From NCBI RefSeq assembly GCF_020164495.1, contig NZ_JAIQYZ010000003.1:124001-188000 (forward strand): a DNA stretch of 64,000 nt. Reading direction: 5' to 3'. Shown here in pieces: positions 45,740-55,040 of this stretch. Position numbers and translations under genes: made by a program. The stretch comes from Psychroflexus lacisalsi (lineage in GTDB: Bacteria > Bacteroidota > Bacteroidia > Flavobacteriales > Flavobacteriaceae). Under the pieces are notes generated by a model that saw only the letters and a list, made by a program, of their open reading frames with translations, was not told the origin of the DNA and made no database searches. Numbering within the stretch: position 1 is the stretch's first letter; the number at the start of each line of letters is the position of its first letter.

Positions 45740-46429
45740 ATGCGCTCTACTCCTGAAAACCTTCAGATTATTTTTGAAGATAATCATCTTATCGTTATCA
45801 ATAAACGCTCAGGTGACATTGTCCAAGGCGACAAAACTGGCGATCTGCCCTTAAGTGAAGTCATCAAGCTATACCTCAAAGAAAAATACAACAAACCAGG
45901 TGATGCTTATTTAGGAGTCGTACATCGATTGGACAGACCCACAAGTGGCGTGATTGTTTTCTCCAAAACTTCCAAAGCTCTGTCTAGATTAAATAAAGCC
46001 TTTGCTGATAGAGATACTAAAAAAACGTATTGGGCAGTCGTCAAAAACAAGCCAAAAAATGATTCTGCAAGACTTGTTCATTACCTAAAGCGCAATCCAA
46101 AACAAAACAAATCCTACGCACACATCAAGCCGGTTCCTGAGTCTAAAGAAGCTATACTTTCCTACCAGCTTATTAAATCTTTGGATAACTACCACCTCTT
46201 GGAGGTTGCTTTAGAAACTGGAAGGCATCATCAAATCAGAAGTCAACTCTCCGCAATCGGTTGCCCGATAAAAGGTGATCTCAAATATGGATTCGACAGA
46301 AGTAATAAAGATGGAAGCATTCATCTTCATGCTCGAAAACTTACCATAATTCATCCTGTACGAAAAGAAAAAATCACTTTTGAAGCCGCTCCTCCAGAAG
46401 ATGTAATATGGAACACATGTTTGTCTTGA
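45740..46429 (+). CDS. RluA-family pseudouridine synthase
   Basis: A 229-residue enzyme with the RluA catalytic motif VVHRLDRPTSG (about 57-67, Asp62 catalytic) and the RHHQIRSQL segment (about 154-162). It has no S4 domain and is short, like the RluA/RluC-minimal group. It converts uridine to pseudouridine in RNA; the target site is unknown. It precedes ddl by 37 nt. Confidence 0.92.
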   Translation: MRSTPENLQIIFEDNHLIVINKRSGDIVQGDKTGDLPLSEVIKLYLKEKYNKPGDAYLGVVHRLDRPTSGVIVFSKTSKALSRLNKAFADRDTKKTYWAVVKNKPKNDSARLVHYLKRNPKQNKSYAHIKPVPESKEAILSYQLIKSLDNYHLLEVALETGRHHQIRSQLSAIGCPIKGDLKYGFDRSNKDGSIHLHARKLTIIHPVRKEKITFEAAPPEDVIWNTCLS

Positions 46430-46466
46430 TTAGCATTTGAAAAGTTATATTTGAAAAAAATAAAAG

Positions 46467-47456
46467 ATGATCAAAACTATAGCCGTAGCCATGGGCGGTT
46501 ATTCTAGCGAAGCAGATATTTCACTCCAAAGCGGAGAAGTTGTCTATAAACACTTGTCTACAAATCCAAAATATAGAGTTTATAAAGCTCATATTTTAAA
46601 GAAAAGCTGGTTTGTTAAATTGGATTCTGGAGAAGAATTTCCAATCGATAAATCCAATTTTTCTGTAACTATAAATGCTAAAATCATTTATTTTGATTGT
46701 GTTTTCAACACAATTCATGGAACACCTGGAGAAGATGGACTGTTTCAAGGCTATTTACAAACCTTGAAAATTCCACAAACTGCCTGTGATTATTATCAAG
46801 CTGCACTTACATTCAACAAAAGAGATTGTATTTCTGTACTCAAGTCGCATGGTATACAAACCGCCAAAAATGTTTACGTAAATAAAGGTGATGATATCGA
46901 CCCACAAGCTGTTATTGATCATGTTGGTTTACCTTGTTTTGTAAAAGCCAACAGAGCTGGAAGCAGCTATGGAATTTCAAAAGTGAAAAAGAAAGAAGAC
47001 ATCTTAACAGCCCTAGAACATTCTTTTAAAGAAGATGATGAAGTTATCATTGAATCATTTCTGGATGGCAGAGAGGTAAGTGTAGGTGTTATTAATATTG
47101 ATGGGAAAATTCAAGCATTGCCAGTCACGGAAATTATTTCTGAAAATGAATTCTTTGACTTTGAAGCTAAATATCTTGGAAAATCCAAAGAGATAACTCC
47201 AGCCAACCTTGATGATCAGCAGACCAATAAAGTTAAGGAATTAGCGGTCAAAATTTTTAAATCCCTAAAGTTAAAAGGCTTAACGAGATCAGAATTTATT
47301 TTTCACAACAATCAACCTCATTTTTTGGAGTGTAATGCTTGCCCTGGTCTTACCGAAGCCAGCATTCTTCCACAGCAAGCTAAAGCTGCAGGAATTTCAC
47401 TCCAAGATTTATTTACCAATGCTGTAGAGGTTGCTCTTCAGAACTTTGAGCACTAA
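46467..47456 (+). CDS. ddl: D-alanine--D-alanine ligase
   Basis: A 329-residue ATP-grasp enzyme that makes D-Ala-D-Ala for peptidoglycan. Visible features are the N-terminal VAMGGYSSEADISLQSG (about 6-22), the HGTPGEDGLFQGYL motif, the ATP-loop NRAGSSYGISKV and the C-terminal LECNACPGLTEASI. Length is normal. It is followed after 36 nt by coaD. Confidence 0.95.
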   Translation: MIKTIAVAMGGYSSEADISLQSGEVVYKHLSTNPKYRVYKAHILKKSWFVKLDSGEEFPIDKSNFSVTINAKIIYFDCVFNTIHGTPGEDGLFQGYLQTLKIPQTACDYYQAALTFNKRDCISVLKSHGIQTAKNVYVNKGDDIDPQAVIDHVGLPCFVKANRAGSSYGISKVKKKEDILTALEHSFKEDDEVIIESFLDGREVSVGVINIDGKIQALPVTEIISENEFFDFEAKYLGKSKEITPANLDDQQTNKVKELAVKIFKSLKLKGLTRSEFIFHNNQPHFLECNACPGLTEASILPQQAKAAGISLQDLFTNAVEVALQNFEH

Positions 47457-47492
47457 TTCAGTTTTAAGTATCTTAGAAGAAATTTTAAATTT

Positions 47493-47951
47493 ATGAAAAG
47501 AGCTGTTTTTCCTGGATCTTTTGATCCTATTACAATTGGACATTATGATATTATCATGAGAGGACTCACTCTTTTTGATGAAATTATTCTAGCCATTGGA
47601 GTAAATTCAGAAAAAAAATATATGTTCACTTTGGAAGAAAGAAAGTTGTTTATGGAGGAAACGTTTAAGGATGAACCAAAAATAAAAGTAGATACATATC
47701 AAGGCTTAACCGTTAACTATTGTAAAGAAAATAATGCGGACTTTATTCTCAGAGGTCTAAGAAATCCAGCAGATTTTGAATTTGAAAAAGCAATCGCTCA
47801 TACCAATAGAAAGTTAGAAAAAATTGAAACTGTCTTTTTACTCACTTCCAGTGGCAAAAGCTATATCTCCTCCTCTATTGTAAGAGATGTCATTCGACAT
47901 AATGGAGATTATTCTACTTTGGTGCCAGATGCTGTTTTTGTAAAATCTTAA
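47493..47951 (+). CDS. coaD: Pantetheine-phosphate adenylyltransferase
   Basis: A 152-residue nucleotidyltransferase for the penultimate step of coenzyme A synthesis. It has FPGSFDPITIGHYDII (about 5-20, the T/HxGH motif), ILRGLRNPADFEFE (about 86-99) and the C-terminal SYISSSIVRD. It follows ddl and precedes a DsrE-like gene by 4 nt, so it is probably in the same operon. Confidence 0.95.
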   Translation: MKRAVFPGSFDPITIGHYDIIMRGLTLFDEIILAIGVNSEKKYMFTLEERKLFMEETFKDEPKIKVDTYQGLTVNYCKENNADFILRGLRNPADFEFEKAIAHTNRKLEKIETVFLLTSSGKSYISSSIVRDVIRHNGDYSTLVPDAVFVKS

Positions 47952-47955
47952 ACTC

Positions 47956-48492
47956 ATGAAGAACATACTAGCTTATTTTATCATTTTTGTAATCCCCATT
48001 TTGGGATTTACCCAAACATCAAAAACTTTAGAGGATTTTGGTCCTGTTTACGAAATTGAAGAACCCGATTTTAAAGTTGATTTAAATCAGGAATTAAAAG
48101 CAGTTTTTGATATTGCTAAAATTTCTTACTCCAAAGACCAGCCAAATCGAATGTTTCAAACTTTAGCAAGATATATAAGAATACATTCTGCTCCAGAGCT
48201 AGAAAATAATTCTGTAAAAGCCTTTATGGTTTTGCACGGTTCGGCTATTTATGATCTCCTTGCCCATAAAGAATATGCTAAATATCATAATCAAGAAGGA
48301 TTGAAAAATCCGAACTTAGAACTTCTAAGCCTTTTATCTGAAAATAATGTAGAAATGGTTTTATGCGGACAGACTTCAAAACATAGAAAAATTTCAAAAT
48401 CTATGATGCATCCCGACGTTAAAATTGCTTTATCTGCAATGACGGCGTTAATCGAGCTTCAAAACAAGGGCTATAAACTTATTAACTTTTAA
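47956..48492 (+). CDS. Secreted DsrE-family protein
   Basis: A 178-residue protein with a Sec signal peptide (about 1-19, cleaved after FTQ) and a DsrE/DsrF-like domain. The core has VKAFMVLHGSAIYDLL (about 83-98) and one Cys in EMVLCGQT (about 133-140), as seen in sulfur-handling DsrE proteins. It lies 4 nt after coaD and 9 nt before a secreted amidohydrolase. The role is unknown; periplasmic location and one Cys are compatible with thiol or sulfur transfer. Confidence 0.82.
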   Translation: MKNILAYFIIFVIPILGFTQTSKTLEDFGPVYEIEEPDFKVDLNQELKAVFDIAKISYSKDQPNRMFQTLARYIRIHSAPELENNSVKAFMVLHGSAIYDLLAHKEYAKYHNQEGLKNPNLELLSLLSENNVEMVLCGQTSKHRKISKSMMHPDVKIALSAMTALIELQNKGYKLINF

Positions 48493-48501
48493 ACACATCT
48501 C

Positions 48502-49779
48502 ATGAAAACAATTATGATCAGCTTAAGCCTATTGTTTTGCTTAGGCCTATTTGCTCAAATGGATTCTAAATTACTTAAAGATGTTGAAGACATTGAAAAA
48601 CAAGTAATTGAATGGAGGCACGACTTCCATCAACACCCCGAACTCTCCAACAGAGAATTCGAAACTGCAGAAAAAATAGCTAAACATTTAGAAAGCTTAG
48701 GTTTTGAAGTAAAAACTGGAGTAGCACATACCGGAGTCGTTGCGACACTCAAAGGAGATCGACCAGGAAAAACTGTAGCTCTAAGAGCAGATATTGATGC
48801 GCTGCCGGTGACAGAACGTAACGATTTACCTTTCAAAAGTGAGGTAGTTACAACCTTTCTAGGAACTGAGACTGGAGTAATGCATGCTTGCGGTCACGAT
48901 ACGCATACTGCTATTTTAATGGGTGTAGCTGAAGTATTGACCAAAAATAAGCACTTATTAAATGGAAATGTCAAGTTCATATTCCAACCTGCTGAAGAAG
49001 GTCCTCCTCCAGGTGAAAGAGGTGGAGCAAGCTTGATGATAGAGGAAGGCGTCTTAGAAAATCCAGATGTGGATGCAATTTTCGGATTACACATCAATTC
49101 ATCAACTCCTGTTGGAACTATTCGATATAAACCGGGAGGAACAATGGCAGCTGTTGAACGTTTTGTCATTACAGTTAAAGGAAAAGGTTCACACGGTTCT
49201 GCACCTTGGACAGGGGTAGATCCCATTTTGATTTCAGCAAAAATAATTGACGGTTTGCAGACGATTATAAGTCGGGAAGCAAAGTTAGTCGACGAACCCG
49301 CTGTCATTACCGTTGGAAAAATAACTTCAGGAACGCGATTTAATGTGATTCCTGAGTCTGCGGAGATGATTGGAACGGTGAGAACTTTGGATCCTGATAT
49401 GCGTGAAATGATTATCAGACGAATGAAAGAGATGGCTCCTGCTCTTGCAAAAGCTTATGGAGGAGATGCCGAAGTTGAATTTCAGAATAATACTGCTATT
49501 ACCTACAATGACTTAGAGTTGACTGCAGATATGCTTCCTACACTTCAGAGTTTGGCTGGAGAAGACAAAGTTGAGTTGGTAAAAGCTACGACGGGTGGAG
49601 AAGATTTTTCATTTTTTCAAGAAAAAGTCCCAGGATTTTACTTTTTTCTTGGCGGAATGACACCAGGAAACACGACACCTTACCCCCATCATACAGCAGA
49701 TTTTATGATTGATGATGACGGGATGCTTTTAGGTGTGAAGTCCTTATCCCAATTGGCTATTGATTATCTCAATAAGTAG
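48502..49779 (+). CDS. Secreted M20-family amidohydrolase
   Basis: A 425-residue M20 peptidase/amidohydrolase with an N-terminal signal peptide (about 1-19). Zinc-ligand motifs are RRHQHPEL-like WRHDFHQHPELS (about 38-49), HACGHDTHTA (about 130-139) and the EEGPP segment; HHTADF lies near the C-terminus. This is the IAA-amino-acid/N-acyl amino acid hydrolase group. It is likely periplasmic and releases amino acids from acylated or amide-linked substrates. It ends an operon with ddl, coaD and the DsrE gene. Confidence 0.9.
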   Translation: MKTIMISLSLLFCLGLFAQMDSKLLKDVEDIEKQVIEWRHDFHQHPELSNREFETAEKIAKHLESLGFEVKTGVAHTGVVATLKGDRPGKTVALRADIDALPVTERNDLPFKSEVVTTFLGTETGVMHACGHDTHTAILMGVAEVLTKNKHLLNGNVKFIFQPAEEGPPPGERGGASLMIEEGVLENPDVDAIFGLHINSSTPVGTIRYKPGGTMAAVERFVITVKGKGSHGSAPWTGVDPILISAKIIDGLQTIISREAKLVDEPAVITVGKITSGTRFNVIPESAEMIGTVRTLDPDMREMIIRRMKEMAPALAKAYGGDAEVEFQNNTAITYNDLELTADMLPTLQSLAGEDKVELVKATTGGEDFSFFQEKVPGFYFFLGGMTPGNTTPYPHHTADFMIDDDGMLLGVKSLSQLAIDYLNK

Positions 49780-49844
49780 GAAGACTAAAGGGTAGAAAAT
49801 TATATTAAAGCAGTTTAAAATTTAATGCGTTTTTATCTTTTTAC

Positions 49845-49879
49845 AAGACCTCACAGGTTTTTAAAACCTGTGAGGTCTT
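49845..49879. repeat. 35-nt palindromic repeat, copy 1 (also bidirectional terminator-like)
   Basis: AAGACCTCACAGGTTT (49845-49860) pairs with AAACCTGTGAGGTCTT (49864-49879) around a 3-nt centre. It stands between the converging M20 and TonB-receptor genes. A related copy lies at 63357-63384. Confidence 0.75.
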
Positions 49880-49925
49880 TCTATTTTTAAATGTTTGTAA
49901 TTTCCTGATCGGACACAATTAATTT

Positions 49926-51989
49926 TTAAAATGTATAATTTAAAGCAAAGCTTCCAAAGTAATTTCTAGGTTCACCGGGGTAGAAATACCTGGGTTCACT
50001 ACCTCCAAATCCAACGGCATTGGTAACAATACTCGATGCGTATTTTTCATTGAAAGCATTATTGACTCCAACATTAACTCTAGCTGAAATGGATTTGTAC
50101 AATGGAAACCTATATTCTGCTTTCAGATTTGAAAACGCATAAGAATCAGCAAATACCGAATTTGCATCGTTTACTGGAATTTCTGAAACTGCGTTCGTTT
50201 GAAAATAAAAATAAAACCTATCCCCGATCTGTGCATCAAGACCAAAACTGAATTGCTGTGACGGAACTCCAGTTAAGTCGTTTCCTGAAAACGATTCACC
50301 TTGGTCAACAAATTCATCAAATTCATAGAAATTGAAACTTCCGTTGACATAAGGTTGCATTTTTAGCCATGAGTTATAATTCAAATTTGATTTGAAAGAA
50401 AATTCAATTCCAGGATGGGAGGTTGAACCGGCATTGATGCCCACAAATCGATCTTCTGCCACTCGTCTGGCAACCAATAAATTTTCAACATCCATATAAT
50501 ATGCGCTTAATTCTGTAAGTAATTTATCGTCAAACCATTTGGCTTTATAGCCAATCTCATAATTCCAGCCTTTTTCTGGTTCAAGTTCTGTATTAAAAAC
50601 ACCTTCTTCGGTAAGGCTTTGTTCTACTGTCGGGACTGAAAAACCTTTACTTATGGAAGCTGAAACTTTTTGATTTTCATCAAGAGAATAAGTTCCAACT
50701 GCATTCGGCAGCCAAACCTGGTCATAATCGTATTCTCCTGTTTGGGAATTTTCCGGATTAGAAAACACATCCTCAATTTCATAAGTGGTTTTATTCGTTG
50801 CGAGACCAAGCTTTAAATCAAATTTTCTTGAAAATAAAATATTTAGAGTTGCAAATCCTTCAATATATTGTCGGGTTTGAGACAAATCTGAAAGTACATC
50901 ACCTTCCAAAGCTCCTTGTCCGTTATTATCGCGATATTGATTTTCTAATGTAGAAACCTCAAAATCATCTCTTAAAAATTCACCTCCAATATTAAGTCTT
51001 GATGTAAGTCCAAATAATTGCAAATCAATTTCCGTAGTATGTCTTAATCCAATACCTATATTTTTTTCGTCTAAAATATCAAATGGTCTTGGCTCATAGG
51101 CGTCTCTAATGTTAGTGAAAACAGCTGTGTTTTGTTGGATAGTAGAGGTTAACTGATTAGAATAATTAATCCCGAAAATTCCTCTTGTGTAGGATTCATA
51201 ACCTCTGGCTTCACCCCAAGTGAAGGCAGCTCTTGTTGGATTTTCCTCCAGGTCTGTTCTACTAAGCGAACTTGGTATAAATCCTTTAAGCTGAACTACT
51301 TGCCCAACTAGCTGTAATTTAGAAGATTCTGATAAATCCCACTCTGAGTTTAAAAAGTAAGATTCGCGCTGATAATTAGAATTATCTCTAAAACCTCCAG
51401 AACTTAGATTGTTATAAGTCAGGTTCACTTTTTTGTTACCCTCCGAAAAATTCAAAGAATAATTTTGTTTCAAAAGGTCAAAACTACCAAACAGCAACTC
51501 AGATTCGGCATAGTTTTTATCTCTCAATACAGATTTCAATTGAATGACTCCGCCAAGACCAGCACCAAACTGAGTAGCTTGAGGACCTTTGATCACCTTT
51601 ACTTCAGAAATAGTGGTAAGGTCTATATCATGTAAAATAGAAGTTCCATTGGCTGTACTTAGGGGAATATTATTATAGTAAAGTTTTAGCCGGTTGGTCT
51701 CAAATTGCGCCCTTGCTCCTATTCCTCTTATATTAATTTTGGTGGTATTGACACCTCCTTGTTGCATATAAACTCCAGGGATTTTATTCAGTATTGGCGC
51801 AATAGTGGTTTGATTGGATTGCAGTAATTCCTCTTGTTTTAAAAAAGAAATATTAGATTCCGTTTGGAATGCCTTTTCAATTTCTAGCGAGGTTTTAAGG
51901 TTTACTTCTTTTAATGTAGTGGTGTCTTTTTGGGTTTGAGAAAAAATTATTCCCGAAATCAAAAAGATAATGAGGCTAAACTGTTTCAA
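49926..51989 (-). CDS. TonB-dependent outer-membrane receptor
   Basis: A 687-residue receptor (with a TTG start at 51989). A signal peptide (MKQFSLIIFLISGIIFSQ) is followed by a plug domain with LNKIPGVYMQQGGVNTTKIN (about 71-90) and GPQATQFGAGLGGVIQL. A 22-strand-type barrel ends in FGSFALNYTF. The frame runs back to 52028 but starts with non-ATG codons there; the -7 box TACTTTTG (complement of 52008-52015) lies inside that stretch, supporting the later TTG. FecA-like receptors take up siderophores or other large ligands with TonB energy; the substrate here is unknown. Confidence 0.88.
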   Translation of the reverse strand: MKQFSLIIFLISGIIFSQTQKDTTTLKEVNLKTSLEIEKAFQTESNISFLKQEELLQSNQTTIAPILNKIPGVYMQQGGVNTTKINIRGIGARAQFETNRLKLYYNNIPLSTANGTSILHDIDLTTISEVKVIKGPQATQFGAGLGGVIQLKSVLRDKNYAESELLFGSFDLLKQNYSLNFSEGNKKVNLTYNNLSSGGFRDNSNYQRESYFLNSEWDLSESSKLQLVGQVVQLKGFIPSSLSRTDLEENPTRAAFTWGEARGYESYTRGIFGINYSNQLTSTIQQNTAVFTNIRDAYEPRPFDILDEKNIGIGLRHTTEIDLQLFGLTSRLNIGGEFLRDDFEVSTLENQYRDNNGQGALEGDVLSDLSQTRQYIEGFATLNILFSRKFDLKLGLATNKTTYEIEDVFSNPENSQTGEYDYDQVWLPNAVGTYSLDENQKVSASISKGFSVPTVEQSLTEEGVFNTELEPEKGWNYEIGYKAKWFDDKLLTELSAYYMDVENLLVARRVAEDRFVGINAGSTSHPGIEFSFKSNLNYNSWLKMQPYVNGSFNFYEFDEFVDQGESFSGNDLTGVPSQQFSFGLDAQIGDRFYFYFQTNAVSEIPVNDANSVFADSYAFSNLKAEYRFPLYKSISARVNVGVNNAFNEKYASSIVTNAVGFGGSEPRYFYPGEPRNYFGSFALNYTF

Positions 51990-52007
51990 GTGCTTATTTT
52001 TAGAGTT

Positions 52008-52015
52008 CAAAAGTA
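52008..52015 (-). promoter_or_regulatory. -7 box of the TonB-dependent receptor
   Basis: The complement reads TACTTTTG, 18 nt before the TTG start proposed at 51989. No -33 TTG at standard spacing. Confidence 0.4.
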
Positions 52016-52051
52016 ACCGAATAATCAAAGGATTATTTTAAAAAAATACTA

Positions 52052-53794
52052 ATGTTAAAATACTGGTTCATACTTCCTGTTTCAATTCTCATCATTGCTT
52101 GCGAGTCGTCTTCAAAACAAGAATCTTCTAAAGAAACTTCAGAAGAATTCAAAATTGCATTTGAACGCTCCAATGGAGACTCCACATCGACTTATCAAGA
52201 AGTCATTAAGTTTTATAAGTTTTTAGCAGACAAAGATGACAGGATCACACTTGAAGAAGTATATGAAACTGATATTGGGGAACCATTGCACTTGGTGAAA
52301 TTTACTCCTTCTGAACTTGAAGAAAAGCCTTTGAGGATATTGGTCAACAATGGAATTCATCCAGGAGAATCCGATGGTGTTGATGCGACCATGCTTCTCT
52401 TTAAAGACTTGTCAAATAACGTTTGGTCCTTGCCAACAGATATTGAATTGTTTGCCATACCCATTTATAATGTTGGTGGCGCTTTGAATAGAAACTCAAC
52501 TTCGAGGACCAATCAAAATGGTCCTGAAGCTTACGGTTTCCGAGGAAATGCAAGAAATTTTGACTTAAACAGAGACTTTATAAAGTCTGATACCAAGAAC
52601 AGTAAAGCCTTTTACAGTATCTATCATCAGGTAAATCCGGATGTATTTGTAGATACTCACGTGAGTAATGGTGCAGATTATCAATACACACTCACGCACC
52701 TGTTTACTCAGCATAATAAGCTTGGCGGAGAAATGGGCAAGCATCTGGAGAACAATTTTATCCCAGCAGTTGAAGATCAATTGAGTGAGAAAGACTGGGA
52801 AATCACTCCTTATGTAAATGTCAACAATGAAAGTCCAAAAAATGGATTTACTCAATTCAACGATTCTCCAAGATATTCTTCTGGCTTTACGACTTTATGG
52901 AATTCTTTAGGCCTAATGATAGAAACTCACATGCTAAAACCCTATAAGCAAAGAGTAGATGGGACTTTTGAAATGCTTAAAACACTGGTGAAGGTTTCTC
53001 ACGAACAGAAAATAAATATCCAAAAAGCTAGAGAGCAAAACTTTCAGATGTATTCTAATACTGATTTTTATCCTCTCAACTTTAGGGTGGATACATCAGA
53101 CTACAGATGCTTTAATTTTCTTGGTTACGAGCTTGAAAATTTAACCAGCGAAATCACGAATTTACCGAGAATCAAATTCAGAAAAGATCAACCCTTTGAA
53201 GAGGAAGTGAAATATTATAACCAATTTAAATCCACAGATTCAGTAAGTATACCGAGGGCGTATATCATCCCAAAACAATGGTCCAAAGTTGTGGATCTGA
53301 TGAAATGGAATAACATTACTTATACTCGGTTTGGAAATGATACTGTGATTGAAGTTGAGGAATATAAAATCAAGGATTTCAAAACTAGAACATCTGCCTA
53401 CGATGGTCATTATTTGCATTATGACACTAAAGTTACCGCCAGAAAAGTAAAACAAACTTATTCTCAGGGGGATGTTTTGGTGGAAGTCGATCAGCCTGGT
53501 ATGCGCTATCTTTTGGAAACCTTGGAGCCTATTGCCGTAGATTCATTTTTTAATTGGAATTTCTTCGATAGCATTTTACAGCAAAAGGAAAACTTTTCGC
53601 CTTATGTATTTGAAGATTTAGCTTTGGAAATTTTTAAAAAAAATCCTGACTTAAAGACTGAATTTGAAGAGAAACAAAAAAATGATCCTGAATTCAGAAA
53701 AAGCTGGTATGCCCAATTAGACTGGATTCATAAGAATTCAAAATACTATGAAGAAGCTCATCTAACTTACCCTATCGTTAGGGTGCTGAACTAG
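52052..53794 (+). CDS. M14-family zinc carboxypeptidase, lipoprotein
   Basis: A 580-residue protein with a lipoprotein signal peptide (about 1-16, lipobox IIAC) and an N-terminal M14 domain. Zinc and substrate motifs are GIHPGESDG (about 105-113), DLNRDF (about 173-178) and VDTHVSNG (about 200-207), with IETHML near residue 295. The C-terminal half (about 340-580) has no motif I know. It is likely exported and anchored on the cell surface or periplasm. It is divergent from the TonB receptor (62 bp) and overlaps the convergent NUDIX gene by 33 bp. Confidence 0.85.
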   Translation: MLKYWFILPVSILIIACESSSKQESSKETSEEFKIAFERSNGDSTSTYQEVIKFYKFLADKDDRITLEEVYETDIGEPLHLVKFTPSELEEKPLRILVNNGIHPGESDGVDATMLLFKDLSNNVWSLPTDIELFAIPIYNVGGALNRNSTSRTNQNGPEAYGFRGNARNFDLNRDFIKSDTKNSKAFYSIYHQVNPDVFVDTHVSNGADYQYTLTHLFTQHNKLGGEMGKHLENNFIPAVEDQLSEKDWEITPYVNVNNESPKNGFTQFNDSPRYSSGFTTLWNSLGLMIETHMLKPYKQRVDGTFEMLKTLVKVSHEQKINIQKAREQNFQMYSNTDFYPLNFRVDTSDYRCFNFLGYELENLTSEITNLPRIKFRKDQPFEEEVKYYNQFKSTDSVSIPRAYIIPKQWSKVVDLMKWNNITYTRFGNDTVIEVEEYKIKDFKTRTSAYDGHYLHYDTKVTARKVKQTYSQGDVLVEVDQPGMRYLLETLEPIAVDSFFNWNFFDSILQQKENFSPYVFEDLALEIFKKNPDLKTEFEEKQKNDPEFRKSWYAQLDWIHKNSKYYEEAHLTYPIVRVLN

Positions 53795-54385
53795 GTATTC
53801 CTTAGGAAATAAAAGTTTAATGTTTGCGTAGGATTTTTGAAGGGCTTTTTGAGTCTGCTCAAAGTTTTTCCATTTTGCCTTTTTTATACCTTCAGAAAGT
53901 TCTGGAACTAGTTCGCCTCTATAATCTGTACTCATTTGGTACCAGTGAGTAACTTTGAGCTTGTATTTATTATTTCTGTTGATGATATGATAAGTGGTCT
54001 GTAGAAACGATTCTATAGCCAGGCCTTCTACATTAGTTTCTTCTTCAACTTCTCGAAGTGCCGTTTGCTCAATGTCTTCTCCTTTTTCAGTTTTACCTTT
54101 TGGAAGATCCCATTTTTTATTACGATAAATAAATAGGATTTCCTTGTTTGAATTATAGACTAAACCGCCTCCAGCTACAATGACCTTAAGTTTCCTTTTT
54201 AGATGTTTTAAAAGCTTATGTTCTTTTTTGTGATATAGGTTAAGGTAAAGAAGTTCTCCTGATTCTATTTTGCGAATAAGTTGCTTTATTTTTGCCTTTT
54301 TAATTGGAATATTAGTGTAATTTGAGCCTATATTTTCTTGAGTTGACAATATTATTGGCACATCATTCACGAAAACTTTATACAT
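53762..54385 (-). CDS. NUDIX hydrolase with N-terminal extension
   Basis: A 207-residue protein. The first 65 or so residues are basic and match nothing I know. The NUDIX domain follows with the signature GKTEKGEDIEQTALREVEEE (about 99-118, nucleotide pyrophosphohydrolase motif). The substrate cannot be told. Its C-terminus overlaps the convergent M14 gene by 33 bp, and its start is 8 nt from the divergent pyrE start, so the pyrE promoter lies within its first codons. Confidence 0.88.
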   Translation of the reverse strand: MYKVFVNDVPIILSTQENIGSNYTNIPIKKAKIKQLIRKIESGELLYLNLYHKKEHKLLKHLKRKLKVIVAGGGLVYNSNKEILFIYRNKKWDLPKGKTEKGEDIEQTALREVEEETNVEGLAIESFLQTTYHIINRNNKYKLKVTHWYQMSTDYRGELVPELSEGIKKAKWKNFEQTQKALQKSYANIKLLFPKEYLVQHPNDRVS

Positions 54386-54388
54386 TTG
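54355..54388 (+). promoter_or_regulatory. Promoter of pyrE, -7 box 5 nt before the start codon
   Basis: TTG at 54355-54357 and TACATTTG at 54381-54388 are 23 nt apart, at the long end of the accepted range. The -7 box ends 5 nt before ATG 54394, so the mRNA should be almost leaderless. Confidence 0.5.
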
Positions 54389-54393
54389 TAACT

Positions 54394-55038
54394 ATGATTT
54401 TAGATGAAAATACTGCCCACAAAACTGCAGAGCTATTGCTGCAAATTAACGCAATAAAATTAAATCCACAAGAGCCTTTCACCTGGGCAAGTGGTATAAA
54501 ATCTCCAATTTATTGTGACAATAGAATAATTTTGTCCTACCCTAGCATCAGGAACTATATCGTTTCTGAATTAGCAAAACCTATCGAAACTCTTTTTGGC
54601 AAACCAGATGCAATAGCTGGGGTTGCTACAGGAGCGATTGGCATAGGTGCTATTATTGCAGACTACTTGGGTTTACCTTTTGTGTACGTAAGGCCCGAGC
54701 CTAAAAAACACGGACGTCAAAATCAAATTGAGGGCAAGCTAAATCCTCATGCCAATGTAGTAGTGATAGAAGATCTTATAAGCACTGGAAAAAGCAGTAT
54801 GAATGCTATTAAAGCTTTGAAAGCTGAAGGGAAAGCCAATATAAAGGGTATGATGGCAATTTTCACTTATGGCTTTGAAGAGTCTGAGGCTTTGTTTAAA
54901 AACGAATATCTGGATGTTTATACCCTTGGCAACTATGAAATTCTTTTAGAAAAAGCTTATAAAACCAATTACCTCAATAAAACTGAACTTGAATTATTAA
55001 AAACCTGGCGTAAAGATCCTGCCAACTGGAAATATTAA
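54394..55038 (+). CDS. pyrE: Orotate phosphoribosyltransferase
   Basis: A 214-residue enzyme that forms orotidine monophosphate in pyrimidine synthesis. It has WASGIKSPIYCDNR (about 31-44), the loop YVRPEPKKHGRQNQIEG (about 97-113) and the PRPP motif VVIEDLISTGKSS (about 120-132). The start at 54394 is preferred over 54322 because the promoter lies between them. It is 2 nt before the SRPBCC gene. Confidence 0.96.
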   Translation: MILDENTAHKTAELLLQINAIKLNPQEPFTWASGIKSPIYCDNRIILSYPSIRNYIVSELAKPIETLFGKPDAIAGVATGAIGIGAIIADYLGLPFVYVRPEPKKHGRQNQIEGKLNPHANVVVIEDLISTGKSSMNAIKALKAEGKANIKGMMAIFTYGFEESEALFKNEYLDVYTLGNYEILLEKAYKTNYLNKTELELLKTWRKDPANWKY

Positions 55039-55040
55039 TT

